Origin: an uncultured Oscillospiraceae bacterium
GTDB taxonomy: Bacteria > Bacillota > Clostridia > Oscillospirales > Ruminococcaceae
Direction: 5' to 3'
DNA: 39,826 nucleotides
NCBI GenBank assembly: GCA_900543705.1
Contig: UQSL01000010.1
Coordinates: 1 to 39,826, forward strand
The notes beneath the pieces were generated by a model. It had not been told where the DNA came from and did not search any database. It was given only the letters and a program-made list of their open reading frames with translations. Positions 16,892 through 25,594 of the stretch are shown piece by piece. The translations under genes and the position numbers were made by a program. Each line of letters begins with the position of its first letter. Positions within the stretch are counted from its first letter, which is position 1.

Positions 16892-19800
16892 CTATTTCCA
16901 GATCAGTTTCATTTCAAACTCGAAATTTTCCTGATTCAACTGATATTTTTCTGAGAGAAAAGGTCCGCAACTGTTTGAACCAATACCACTTTGTGCGTAA
17001 TCCAGACACACAACGGTACTTCCTTCCGGTACTAATTCGTAACTATGTGGTTTTTCAGTCAGTTCCTCTTCTGTATATGGAGATACATTGAAGGAGAATG
17101 TCTTCGCTGCTACTGCAGCAAATGTCAGTTTTTCACTCTTTATTTCCAGATAATCACAATCTGTATGACTTCCATTTTCCTGTGGACGAAGATAATCTTC
17201 ATGCATGTCATTTACAGTTGATGTGTATATGCTGTGGCTTCCGGCTCTGCATTTGTCCTCGTAGCTTTCTTCCGGTCCAATTCCATAGTATGTGACCTGA
17301 TCAAATGCTCGTTCCAGGAATAAACGGAGTCCAAATCTTGGGAGCATCGGGAATTCCATATCTTTCTTTACAGCCATTTTGACCTGTACAGTTCCATCAA
17401 GATTGATTTCCCAGTCTGCAGTGATATCTAAAATCTTCTGAACAGTTGGTGCTAACATGGCTAATACGCAATGAATTGCAACTTTGTCATTTAAGATTTC
17501 ATAAGTAGTGTCATATGCGCGTGCATAACTCTGATTATAATGGGCATTGAACCAATCCTCTTTAATCTTGCAGTCATTATCTGTCGGAGCACGCCAAATA
17601 TTCAGTTTCATCGGGCTTGTAAAAAGTTCTTGATCTTCTTTCTTCATGGATTCAAAGAGGCCGGTCAGTTTATTGAATACATAACGGTACTTAAATTCTT
17701 CGTGGAAAACAGTCAGATAACGATCTGTTTCTGTAACTTCCATCTTGGAAAAAACGTCTTCCTCTTTTGAACTTTGAATCATCAATTCTACTGCTTTTTG
17801 ATTTCTGTTATCCGTAGTATTCAGTAAGATTTCATCAAAACCAAGTTCGTCATCTGCTGACTGTAATACAGAGCTGTCTTTCAAATGATAAGTTACTTTC
17901 AGATAGCATTTCCCCTTTTCTGGAACTTCCAATGGAAGTGAAATTGCTCTTTCTGTTTGCGCAGGAATGGTCACTCCCAAGTCACATTGTCCAACCATAA
18001 TTACATTTCCATCCTGATTTACTTCATAAGTAAGATACAGATAGTCGTTCAGATCTACAGTATTCATATAGTTATGAAGAGTCAGCATTCCTGAATCCTG
18101 GTCATAACTTACAACTCTAGCCGGACGGTATACATTTTTATATTCTTTCAGTCCTGTATGAGGAGTGCGGTCTGGATAAACCAGTCCATCCATACAGAAA
18201 TTACCATCATGAATCTCTTCACCATGATCACCACCATAGTAATAGATCGGTTTACCGTTTTCGGCATCACCTTTATAGATTGCATGATCGCACCATTCCC
18301 AAACAAATCCACCGCATAAAGCGTCATATTTTTGAATCAGTTGGAAATAATCTTCAAAATCTCCAGGCCCATTTCCCATGGAGTGACAGTACTCGACCAG
18401 AAGGAGCGGTTTATCCGGGGAATTTTTCATATAATCATCAATTTCATCAAATGCAGGATACATTCTGCCGACGATATCAATATTGGAATAATCATATTTA
18501 CGGTCACTGCTTCTGTAAAAGGCGCTCTCATACGTAGTCAGTCTGGAAGGATCAAATTCTTTTGTCCATTTTAATGCTTCTTCAAAAGTACATCCGTAAC
18601 CACATTCATTTCCCATGGACCAGATTACAATACATGGACGGTTCTTTTCTCTGTGCACGCAAAGTTTTGTCCTGTCCATTGTTGCCGGAATGAAATCAGG
18701 ATGATTGGCGATTCGTTGATTCCAGTGTTCAACCACGTTGTCCCAGTCAGAATTTTTCAGATATTGTGTTTGTGTACCATGACTTTCATTGTCCGCCTCA
18801 TCGATGACAAAAAAGCCGTATTCGTCGCAGAGTTGATAAAAAAATGGAGAATTTGGATAATGGCTGCTGCGGACTGCATTAAAATTGTGCTGCTTCATCA
18901 TCATAAGGTCTTTTTTGACCTGATCGATATGGACGGCTGAGCCGGTTACCGGATCAGAATCATGGCGGTTGACACCTTTAAATTTAATTTTTTGACCATT
19001 TACATAGATTACACTTCCTTCTCTGTGTATTTCACGAATACCAATCCGGTCTGTAATGACTTCCTGATCTGTGACAAAAAGTATCTGATACAGATTTGGC
19101 TCTTCCGGATTCCAGAGAGAAGGATTCTCAATTGGAAATCTGGCTCTATGCGTATATCTGTTCTCCCCTGTTATTGGTTCAAATTTACCACTGGCAACGG
19201 ATGTACCTTCTGAATCATGAATCAGAATCCGAAGATCACGGGCGGCAGTTTCTCCGCCAAGAAATGCTGCCCGGATCTCTATCCACGCACTGTTCTCTTT
19301 GAGAGCAGTGGTTATAAAATAATCATACAGGATATTTTCAGGTCTTTTCAAAAGATAGACATCCCGGAAAATACCTGTCATACGGAACTTATCCTGATCT
19401 TCCAAATAAGTCCCATCACACCATTTCAGGACTAAGACGGCTAAAGTGTTATTTCCATCTACCAGACAATTTGTAACATCAAATTCACTGGTAGCATGAG
19501 ATACCTGGCTGTATCCTACGTACAATCCATTGACCCATACATAAAAACAGGAGTCTACTCCTTCAAAATTTAGATATGCCTTTGGAGCTTGAGCATCTTT
19601 ATGATATTCAAATTCGTGAATGTAAGTTCCACAGGGGTTATCCTGTGGTACATATGGCGGATCCAGCGGAATTGGGTATCGAACATTTGTATATTGATGG
19701 CTGTCATAGCCAAAATTCTGCCAAATACCAGGTACCGGTATAGTATCAAAACCTTCTGTGGAGGAACCTTTCTCGTAAAATTTCTCCTGCAGGTCATAAA

Positions 19801-19975
19801 TACTCTTATAATATTTAAATTTCCAGTTGCCGTTTAACAGTTGGAATCTGTCGGATTGTTCTCTGTCATGTACCAGTGTGCCCATTGGCTTGGAAGCCGG
19901 AATGTAATAAGCATGACATGGCATTGTATTTTCGTGCAGTATATGAAGGTTCTCATAATATTTTGGTACGATCAT
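16892..19975 (-). CDS. lacZ: Beta-galactosidase, glycoside hydrolase family 2
   Basis: A 1027-residue enzyme with the full LacZ domain plan: sugar-binding jelly roll (about 45-210), two immunoglobulin-like domains, a TIM-barrel catalytic domain (about 320-610) and a C-terminal Bgal_small domain. The acid/base Glu457 is in SMGNECGYG and the nucleophile Glu528 is in LLLVEYCHSMGNG. It has no signal peptide, so it acts in the cytoplasm on imported lactose or other beta-galactosides. AGGAGG precedes the ATG. The promoter has a good -10 and a poor -35. No permease or Leloir-pathway gene lies nearby. It is AT-rich relative to the backbone, like the adjacent regulator. Confidence 0.96.
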   Translation of the reverse strand: MIVPKYYENLHILHENTMPCHAYYIPASKPMGTLVHDREQSDRFQLLNGNWKFKYYKSIYDLQEKFYEKGSSTEGFDTIPVPGIWQNFGYDSHQYTNVRYPIPLDPPYVPQDNPCGTYIHEFEYHKDAQAPKAYLNFEGVDSCFYVWVNGLYVGYSQVSHATSEFDVTNCLVDGNNTLAVLVLKWCDGTYLEDQDKFRMTGIFRDVYLLKRPENILYDYFITTALKENSAWIEIRAAFLGGETAARDLRILIHDSEGTSVASGKFEPITGENRYTHRARFPIENPSLWNPEEPNLYQILFVTDQEVITDRIGIREIHREGSVIYVNGQKIKFKGVNRHDSDPVTGSAVHIDQVKKDLMMMKQHNFNAVRSSHYPNSPFFYQLCDEYGFFVIDEADNESHGTQTQYLKNSDWDNVVEHWNQRIANHPDFIPATMDRTKLCVHREKNRPCIVIWSMGNECGYGCTFEEALKWTKEFDPSRLTTYESAFYRSSDRKYDYSNIDIVGRMYPAFDEIDDYMKNSPDKPLLLVEYCHSMGNGPGDFEDYFQLIQKYDALCGGFVWEWCDHAIYKGDAENGKPIYYYGGDHGEEIHDGNFCMDGLVYPDRTPHTGLKEYKNVYRPARVVSYDQDSGMLTLHNYMNTVDLNDYLYLTYEVNQDGNVIMVGQCDLGVTIPAQTERAISLPLEVPEKGKCYLKVTYHLKDSSVLQSADDELGFDEILLNTTDNRNQKAVELMIQSSKEEDVFSKMEVTETDRYLTVFHEEFKYRYVFNKLTGLFESMKKEDQELFTSPMKLNIWRAPTDNDCKIKEDWFNAHYNQSYARAYDTTYEILNDKVAIHCVLAMLAPTVQKILDITADWEINLDGTVQVKMAVKKDMEFPMLPRFGLRLFLERAFDQVTYYGIGPEESYEDKCRAGSHSIYTSTVNDMHEDYLRPQENGSHTDCDYLEIKSEKLTFAAVAAKTFSFNVSPYTEEELTEKPHSYELVPEGSTVVCLDYAQSGIGSNSCGPFLSEKYQLNQENFEFEMKLIWK

Positions 19976-20007
19976 CTTATATATCCTCCTGTATATTTCT
20001 TAACTTC

Positions 20008-20068
20008 ATTATAAGGCCTTTGACTCTGAAATCATATAAACCGAATCTTATAAAATATGCATAAAATG
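20008..20068 (-). promoter_or_regulatory. lacZ promoter region with possible activator site
   Basis: On the minus strand TATAAT (20013-20008) is a perfect -10, but nothing near 17 bp upstream resembles TTGACA, as often seen at activator-dependent promoters. Further upstream, about 45 to 60 bp from the -10, plus-strand positions 20057-20068 read ATGCATAAAATG, identical to a 12-mer in the araC-type promoter. The element overlaps the end of a TetR-like gene fragment, so a purely chance match cannot be excluded. Confidence 0.45.
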
Positions 20069-20204
20069 ATAGAGTTTTCTATTTCTGTTAGAATGAAAAT
20101 AGTGAAATAACAAGGATTTAGATAGTTGTGCTGTATCTGCAATCATGGACATTGTAGCTTTTTTATAAGGGTATTCGCTAAAAACATGCAGATGTGTTTT
20201 TCTT
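20048..20204 (-). pseudogene. TetR/AcrR-family regulator, N-terminal HTH fragment
   Basis: The minus-strand frame right after the DUF885 stop codon translates to a typical TetR helix-turn-helix block: FSEYPYKKATMSMIADTAQ, then LSKSLLFHYFHS, then a shortened LYHFM and a stop at 20048. The first residues of the family and the whole ligand-binding domain (about 140 residues) are missing. There is no start codon or ribosome site. It is therefore a relic, located exactly between the DUF885 gene and the lacZ promoter. This suggests that a deletion or insertion joined the AT-rich lacZ segment to the chromosome here. Confidence 0.65.
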
Positions 20205-21986
20205 TTATTTCGCACCTTTAATATATTCATCCACTTTGGTTTGTAAAATAGAAAACGGAGCCGGTCCGATTTTGAGCAGCACTTCGTTGAATGCAACCGA
20301 ATCAAAGGAATCCCCCAATTCGGCCTGCGCCTTATCATACAAATCCTGGAGCTTAAACCCGGTCAAATAGTACTGTAGGTAATTTGCCGGAGTTTCCAGA
20401 ATTATATTATACTGCTCGTTGATGACGTCTTCCGTCAAATCATAGTATTTTCCCGCTTCCTGTGCAAATTGCTGGCGGTCCCATCCCTCATAATGCAGGC
20501 CAATATCCAGCAGGCAGGCGATGATTCCGCTCAACTGGCTGTTGATGGATACAAGCTCCAACAGTGCCTTGTCCTCATTTTGCGCATATTTCCAGGAGTT
20601 GTTCTCAATATAGGTCGCCCATCCTTCGCTGTAGCCGCTATAATCAAGCAGATACCGGACTGTAGGATCGTGCTGTTGTTTAAAGTAGGTGTGCTGGTAC
20701 ATGTGCCCCGGATACCCCTCGTGGGCGACTGTGCTGAATAGATTCTGCTTGAAGGTGTCGTTAATATAGATGATTTCCGGCGCGCTGTCCGGGGCATCGA
20801 TTTTCCCCTGCAGGTAAGCCGCAGGAGAGAAATTGTCTTTCATCGCATTCGGGACAATATTGATTCTATAATTGAGATGGGACAGCATGGGATAATCCTG
20901 TTTCATGGCCTCTCCCAGATAGTCGAGCATCCCCTCAAAGCTGTCCGCATTTGTATAATGCAGGGCGTCCGGGTCGGACAAATCGGTTTCCTGAAGCCGC
21001 TGGTAGGCTTTCGGGTCTTCGCTTAAGATGGCGTCAACACGGGCATAGAGGCCGTCCATTTTTTCATTTAGATAGTTTTTGATTTCCTTGACGCTCATGT
21101 CGAGCCCGGTTTGGCTGCGAATCAGGTACGCATAATATTCCTTGCCTTTTTTCTGACTGGCAAGTCCCAAATCCTCCGTGTTTTGCGGGGTAATTGTCCG
21201 CAGTTCTTCCGCCAGGCTCCGATACGCGGCAATATAATCGTTTTCAATCAGAGAACGGTTTTTCTCCTTTGCCCTCTGTTTTTGTTCGTCGTTTAAAAAG
21301 TCGGCGGCGTCAATTTTCTCATTGGCTGATGTAATCAGGAACGAGTTATCCCCGCCAACCATATTCTCACACTGTTCGATTACCTTGTCCAGGATGGTTT
21401 TGCTCATACCGACGCCCTGTGTCTGACGTTCTTTCTCCACCTGCGCGTATTGCAAAAACGTCTCCTCCGCAGTTTCCAGGATATGAAAGTAGCTGTCCAG
21501 GTCGTTTTGCCGATCAAAGGTGTATTCATTCAACAGCAGGGGAAGCTGTGCCTGAAACCCAAGGTAACTACCGAGATAATTGTTATCCAGGTAATAAAAA
21601 CAGGTGCTTCCCATACTGCGCTCTAAATAATCCTTTAGCACATCATAGGTAAGCTTCTGCATCTCACTCAGAGATTGGTAATCAAACCGAGAGAGCTCGT
21701 CCAGCATCTGCTTTGTCTGTTTATCGCTTTCTTCGTAATCCTCTTTTGTGTTGAGCGGCAGCTCTAGCAGCGTATCTGAAAACCCGTAGTTTCTCGCGTC
21801 GGTAAAGAGAAATTCCAGGTTCATTTCGTCGCTGTTCATCATCCTAGCGGGCAGGCTTTCCAAATAGGTGTCAAATTCTGCCGCACCTTTTTTGGATGAA
21901 CAGCTTCCAAGCGGCATCAGCATTGCAGCCGCTAAAACCAGGGCCAGCAGCTTCTGGCCGAATCCATTCTTCTTTGTCTTTGTCAC
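20205..21986 (-). CDS. DUF885-family lipoprotein, putative metallopeptidase-like
   Basis: A 593-residue exported protein. Its lipoprotein signal is a Lys-rich start, a hydrophobic run and PLGSC with the lipidated Cys29. The body matches DUF885, with HEGYPGH (422-428) followed by an EGWA motif near 454, an arrangement resembling zinc carboxypeptidases. The function of DUF885 proteins is poorly established. The frame reaches an ATG at 22007 that lacks any ribosome site. The GTG at 21986, preceded by AAGGGAAG at good spacing, is preferred and gives a cleaner signal peptide. No operon partner is visible. Confidence 0.82.
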   Translation of the reverse strand: MTKTKKNGFGQKLLALVLAAAMLMPLGSCSSKKGAAEFDTYLESLPARMMNSDEMNLEFLFTDARNYGFSDTLLELPLNTKEDYEESDKQTKQMLDELSRFDYQSLSEMQKLTYDVLKDYLERSMGSTCFYYLDNNYLGSYLGFQAQLPLLLNEYTFDRQNDLDSYFHILETAEETFLQYAQVEKERQTQGVGMSKTILDKVIEQCENMVGGDNSFLITSANEKIDAADFLNDEQKQRAKEKNRSLIENDYIAAYRSLAEELRTITPQNTEDLGLASQKKGKEYYAYLIRSQTGLDMSVKEIKNYLNEKMDGLYARVDAILSEDPKAYQRLQETDLSDPDALHYTNADSFEGMLDYLGEAMKQDYPMLSHLNYRINIVPNAMKDNFSPAAYLQGKIDAPDSAPEIIYINDTFKQNLFSTVAHEGYPGHMYQHTYFKQQHDPTVRYLLDYSGYSEGWATYIENNSWKYAQNEDKALLELVSINSQLSGIIACLLDIGLHYEGWDRQQFAQEAGKYYDLTEDVINEQYNIILETPANYLQYYLTGFKLQDLYDKAQAELGDSFDSVAFNEVLLKIGPAPFSILQTKVDEYIKGAK

Positions 21987-22322
21987 ATCTGCACTTCCCT
22001 TGATCATTTAGAACCGTTTTGTTTTTGTTTCATCGAGTCCACTTATCAACAGTCTTCCTGTTATATGTCAACTCCATTCAATCCGGACAAAACAATCGGT
22101 TTTTTACTCTCCATTTTGTTTAACCGGTCTCAAACATGCTTTCCTATATTTTTGCTCTGTTTATCATAACTTCATGCCCAGGTGTTACCGAGACAATCCC
22201 TGTAGTCGTTTCAGTACCGGCATTAATTTTTTGATACAGGACAGATAGGTATCACAGGGTATTATTTCGTTCTGATTATAGCAGAATTCTTCTTTAGAAA
22301 GAATGATGTATAACAAACAACC
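21987..22322 (-). promoter_or_regulatory. Intergenic region upstream of the DUF885 gene with a weak promoter candidate
   Basis: A perfect TTGACA lies at 22071-22066 on the minus strand, but the matching -10 (TGATAA, 22048-22043) is poor. The remainder up to 22322 is AT-rich and holds no reading frame, RNA signature or repeat that I can support. Confidence 0.35.
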
Positions 22323-22366
22323 AAAAGCCCTGTAGGAAAACTATATAGTTTTCCTACAGGGCTTTT
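22323..22366 (-). terminator. Terminator of the purine operon, 44-bp perfect palindrome
   Basis: Positions 22323-22344 and 22345-22366 are exact reverse complements (22 bp each arm, from AAAAGCCCTGTAGG to CCTACAGGGCTTTT). The arm ends in T residues on either strand, so it can stop transcription both ways. It lies 20 bp after the purD stop and closes the pur operon. Confidence 0.9.
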
Positions 22367-22385
22367 TCAACAGAATTCTTTTCGC

Positions 22386-23648
22386 TTACTTTCTGCCGAT
22401 ATCGGTACGGAAATGCTTATCGGTAAACTGAATTTCCTCAGCGCCCCGGTAAGCGGTTTTCAGCGCCTCTTCCAGAGTGGGGGCTGTCGCCGTCACGCCG
22501 AGGACACGCCCGCCGCCGGTGACAAGTTTCCCATCCGTGCATTTGGTCCCCGCGTGGTAAATCGTCACGCCGAACTGTTCCTCTGCGGATTTGATTCCGG
22601 TAATCTCATACCCGGTTTTATACTGCTTTGGATACCCGCCGGAAGCAAGGACAACGCAGGCTGCAGTTTCCTCCTTATTGGAGAATTGGATCTCAGAAAG
22701 CGTCCCGTCAGTGGCGGCTTCCATAATATCCACAAGATCGCCGTCCAGCAGCGGGAGCACAACCTGGGTTTCCGGGTCGCCGAACCGGCAGTTGTACTCA
22801 ATGACCTTCGGGCCGTCCTTCGTAATCATTAAGCCGAAATACAGACAGCCGTGGAACTCACGCCCCTCCTGCTTCATTGCCTGGATGGTCGGCTCAAAGA
22901 TGGTTTTCCGGCAGATTTCTGCAATCGCCGGGGTATAATGAGGGTTCGGGGCAATCGTGCCCATGCCGCCGGTGTTCGGTCCCTCGTCATTGTCATAGGC
23001 ACGCTTATGATCCATGGAGGAGACCATGGGGCAGACAATTTTGCCATCCGTAAAGCTTAAGACGGAGACCTCCGGGCCTGTTAGGAATTCCTCAATGACA
23101 ACATGGCTGCCGGATGCACCGAAAAGCCCGCCTTCAATCATGGAGGTGACGGCGTCCTCTGCCTCCTGCTCATTTTGGGCGATGATGACGCCTTTGCCAA
23201 GCGCCAATCCGTCCGCCTTGATGACAACTGGGTATTTTCCCTCGGCGCGGATGTATTCCATCGCCTGTTCGCTTGAGTCAAATGTCTCATATTTCGCTGT
23301 CGGGATACCGTAGCGTTTCATCAAATTCTTGGAAAACGCCTTGCTCCCCTCGATGATAGCAGCCGCCTTATTCGGACCGAATGTTCGGATTCCCTCGGCA
23401 TTCAGGGCGTCCACCATTCCAAGGACAAGGGGGTCGTCCGGAGTGACGACCACCAAGTCCATCTGATTCTGTTTGGCATAGGTTACCACACCGTCAATAT
23501 CCGTTGCCTTAATATCGACACAGGCGGCATCTTCTGCAATACCGGCGTTGCCCGGGCAGCAGAAAAGTTCCGGCTGATGCCGGGATTCCTTCAGCTTTTT
23601 GATGACGGCATGCTCTCTGCCGCCGGAGCCGACTACTAAAATTTTCAT
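22386..23648 (-). CDS. purD: Phosphoribosylamine-glycine ligase (GAR synthetase)
   Basis: A 420-residue ATP-grasp enzyme joining 5-phosphoribosylamine and glycine in the second step of IMP synthesis. It begins MKILVVGSGGREHAVIKKL with the family nucleotide-fold loop. It continues with the ATP-grasp domain (ADGLALGKGVIIA near 150, EEFLTGPEVSVLSF near 190) and the metal and ATP site GCLYFGLMITKDGPKVIEYN to FGDPETQVVLPLL. Length is normal. GGAGGG precedes the ATG. It is the last gene of the pur operon, 19 bp after the AICAR transformylase gene and just before a strong terminator. Confidence 0.97.
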   Translation of the reverse strand: MKILVVGSGGREHAVIKKLKESRHQPELFCCPGNAGIAEDAACVDIKATDIDGVVTYAKQNQMDLVVVTPDDPLVLGMVDALNAEGIRTFGPNKAAAIIEGSKAFSKNLMKRYGIPTAKYETFDSSEQAMEYIRAEGKYPVVIKADGLALGKGVIIAQNEQEAEDAVTSMIEGGLFGASGSHVVIEEFLTGPEVSVLSFTDGKIVCPMVSSMDHKRAYDNDEGPNTGGMGTIAPNPHYTPAIAEICRKTIFEPTIQAMKQEGREFHGCLYFGLMITKDGPKVIEYNCRFGDPETQVVLPLLDGDLVDIMEAATDGTLSEIQFSNKEETAACVVLASGGYPKQYKTGYEITGIKSAEEQFGVTIYHAGTKCTDGKLVTGGGRVLGVTATAPTLEEALKTAYRGAEEIQFTDKHFRTDIGRK

Positions 23649-23667
23649 CCTCTGCGCCCTCCGTCGA

Positions 23668-24843
23668 TTAGTGGTGGAACAGGCGGATGCCGGTAAACGC
23701 CATTACCATACCATATTTGTTGCAGGTATCAATGACATGGTCGTCGCGGATAGAACCGCCCGGCTGCGCGATATATTTGACCCCGCTGCGGTGTGCGCGC
23801 TCGATGTTGTCCCCAAATGGGAAGAACGCATCGGAGCCGAGGGTGACTCCGTCGAGTTTTTCCAGCCACTTGGCTTTCTCCTCTCTGGTGAGGGGTTCCG
23901 GTTTCACCTGGAAGGTGTTCTCCCATACGCCGTCCGCCAGGACATCCATGTAATCGTCGGAGATATACACGTCAATGGCGTTGTCGCGGTCTGCACGGCG
24001 GATTTTATCGACAAACTGGAGACCTAGAACCTTCGGATGCTGGCGTAAAAACCAGATATCCGCCTTGTTTCCGGCAAGGCGTGTGCAGTGGATTCTGGAC
24101 TGCTGTCCCGCCCCAATCCCGATTGCCTGCCCATCCTTGACATAGCAGACGGAATTGGACTGAGTGTATTTGAGGGTAATCATGGAGAGAATCAAATCCC
24201 GCTTTGCATTCTCCGGGAGTTCTTTGTTCTCCGTGACGATGTTTGCAAACAGATCGTCGCTGATATGCAGCTCATTTCTGCCCTGCTCAAAGGTGATACC
24301 GAAAATATCCCTCTGTTCGATGGCAGCTGGAACGTAGTCTGGGTCAATCTGGATGACGTTATAGCTGCCTTTGCGTTTCTTTTTGAGAATCTCGAGTGCG
24401 GCATCCGAATAGGAAGGGGCAATCACGCCGTCGGAGACCTCACGGTTAATCAGGCGTGCCGTCACCTCGTCACATTCATCGGAGAGCGCGATAAAATCGC
24501 CATAGGAGGACATACGGTCTGCGCCGCGTGCGCGCGCATAGGCACAGGCGATGGGGGACAGCTCCAAATCCCCGACAAAATATATCCGGCGCATCGTCTC
24601 GTCAAGCTCGGTGCCGACTGCGGCGCCTGCCGGGCTGACATGCTTAAAAGAGGCAGCCGCTGGAAGGCCGGTCGCCGCTTTGAGCTCCCGGACGAGCTGC
24701 CAGGAGTTGAGCGCATCCATAAAGTTGATATAGCCCGGGCGGCCGTTAAGAACAATGAGGGGAAGTTCCCCTTCCTTCATGAAAATCCTGGACGGCTTCT
24801 GATTTGGGTTACAGCCATATTTAAGTTCAAGTTCCTTTGCCAT
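23668..24843 (-). CDS. purH: Stand-alone AICAR transformylase (PurH C-terminal domain only)
   Basis: A 391-residue protein that formylates AICAR to FAICAR using 10-formyl-tetrahydrofolate, the ninth step of IMP synthesis. It carries the AICARFT signatures NPNQKPS, SFKHVSPAGAAVG with the catalytic Lys67-His68 pair, QSNSVCYVKDG, GAGQQSRIHC and AFFPFGDNIERAHRSGVKYI. The IMP cyclohydrolase domain that normally forms the first 200 residues of bifunctional PurH (about 510 residues) is missing, and the gene starts cleanly with AAGGAGG. The adjacent upstream gene supplies a PurO-type cyclohydrolase, so the two together replace PurH. They are separated by 13 bp. Confidence 0.93.
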   Translation of the reverse strand: MAKELELKYGCNPNQKPSRIFMKEGELPLIVLNGRPGYINFMDALNSWQLVRELKAATGLPAAASFKHVSPAGAAVGTELDETMRRIYFVGDLELSPIACAYARARGADRMSSYGDFIALSDECDEVTARLINREVSDGVIAPSYSDAALEILKKKRKGSYNVIQIDPDYVPAAIEQRDIFGITFEQGRNELHISDDLFANIVTENKELPENAKRDLILSMITLKYTQSNSVCYVKDGQAIGIGAGQQSRIHCTRLAGNKADIWFLRQHPKVLGLQFVDKIRRADRDNAIDVYISDDYMDVLADGVWENTFQVKPEPLTREEKAKWLEKLDGVTLGSDAFFPFGDNIERAHRSGVKYIAQPGGSIRDDHVIDTCNKYGMVMAFTGIRLFHH

Positions 24844-24856
24844 GAAAAGTTCCTCC

Positions 24857-25570
24857 TTACACGTTTTTGTTTACGATACGGGTCTCATAGCTTCCATCTT
24901 TTAGGGAGATAAAGCGGACAAACAGCGAGACTTTATTGTCTTTGTTCAGGTTCTCCCACAGCTCATTGGTAAAGAAGTCAATGTCCTTGCAGATTGTCAC
25001 CGGAGTCGGCTCCCCTTCGAAGGAGGGGATGGGATTTCCATCGCACTGGTAAGTATGGATAAAATGGCCCTCTTTTGCACGCGGGCCGGTGTATTCAAAG
25101 AAGTAGCGGCGTGTGGAAGTCTCATCCCCGTCGGCGCTCTTCAAAATGGAGAGTTTATAGGTGAAATCCCCGTTTTCCAATGTAACAAGTCCGGAAATAC
25201 GCGGGGTAAAATTTGGGCCGTCCGGCTCAAAAGTACGGGTGCGCAGGGCATCTTCAAAGGTCTTCCCGTCTTTCAGGTAATCGGAAACTGTGTCAGTCTG
25301 GTCGCCGTTGGTCACGATGGTCTGGTTGCCCAGCACGCGTACCGGCGCGTAAATGATCAGAGATGGATCTGCGACTTTTGCAGGGTCAAACGCCTGGGTA
25401 CGGATACCTTCCCCATCCGTCACAAAGACACGGTTGCGGCTGTTCTCGCTGCGGCCCATAATGAAATAGGCGATCACCGCGTGCTCGCCGTCTTCACTCT
25501 TTCCGATGATAATGCCGCGTCCGGGATAGGTGTTGCCCTGTACTTCTTTTTTCAGACATTTCGCTTTCAT
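24857..25570 (-). CDS. purO: IMP cyclohydrolase, PurO type
   Basis: This 237-residue protein belongs to the IMP cyclohydrolase family first described in archaea (PurO), which closes FAICAR to IMP. It is unrelated to the cyclohydrolase domain of PurH. Supporting features are the N-terminal NTYPGRGIIIGKS and AYFIMGRSENSRNRVF segments, the GPNFTPRISG motif and the YEYTGP-like FFEYTGPRAKEGHFIHTY segment. Context is decisive: it sits directly before the AICAR transformylase lacking its own cyclohydrolase domain. GGGAGG precedes the ATG. The reaction is inferred from family and context. Confidence 0.85.
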   Translation of the reverse strand: MKAKCLKKEVQGNTYPGRGIIIGKSEDGEHAVIAYFIMGRSENSRNRVFVTDGEGIRTQAFDPAKVADPSLIIYAPVRVLGNQTIVTNGDQTDTVSDYLKDGKTFEDALRTRTFEPDGPNFTPRISGLVTLENGDFTYKLSILKSADGDETSTRRYFFEYTGPRAKEGHFIHTYQCDGNPIPSFEGEPTPVTICKDIDFFTNELWENLNKDNKVSLFVRFISLKDGSYETRIVNKNV

Positions 25571-25594
25571 ATAGGTAGTTCCTCCCTGTCAGAG

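Noticed and set aside
21987..22007. ATG at 22007 as start of the DUF885 lipoprotein
   Set aside because: It has no ribosome site; the GTG at 21986 has AAGGGAAG at good spacing and gives a normal lipoprotein signal.
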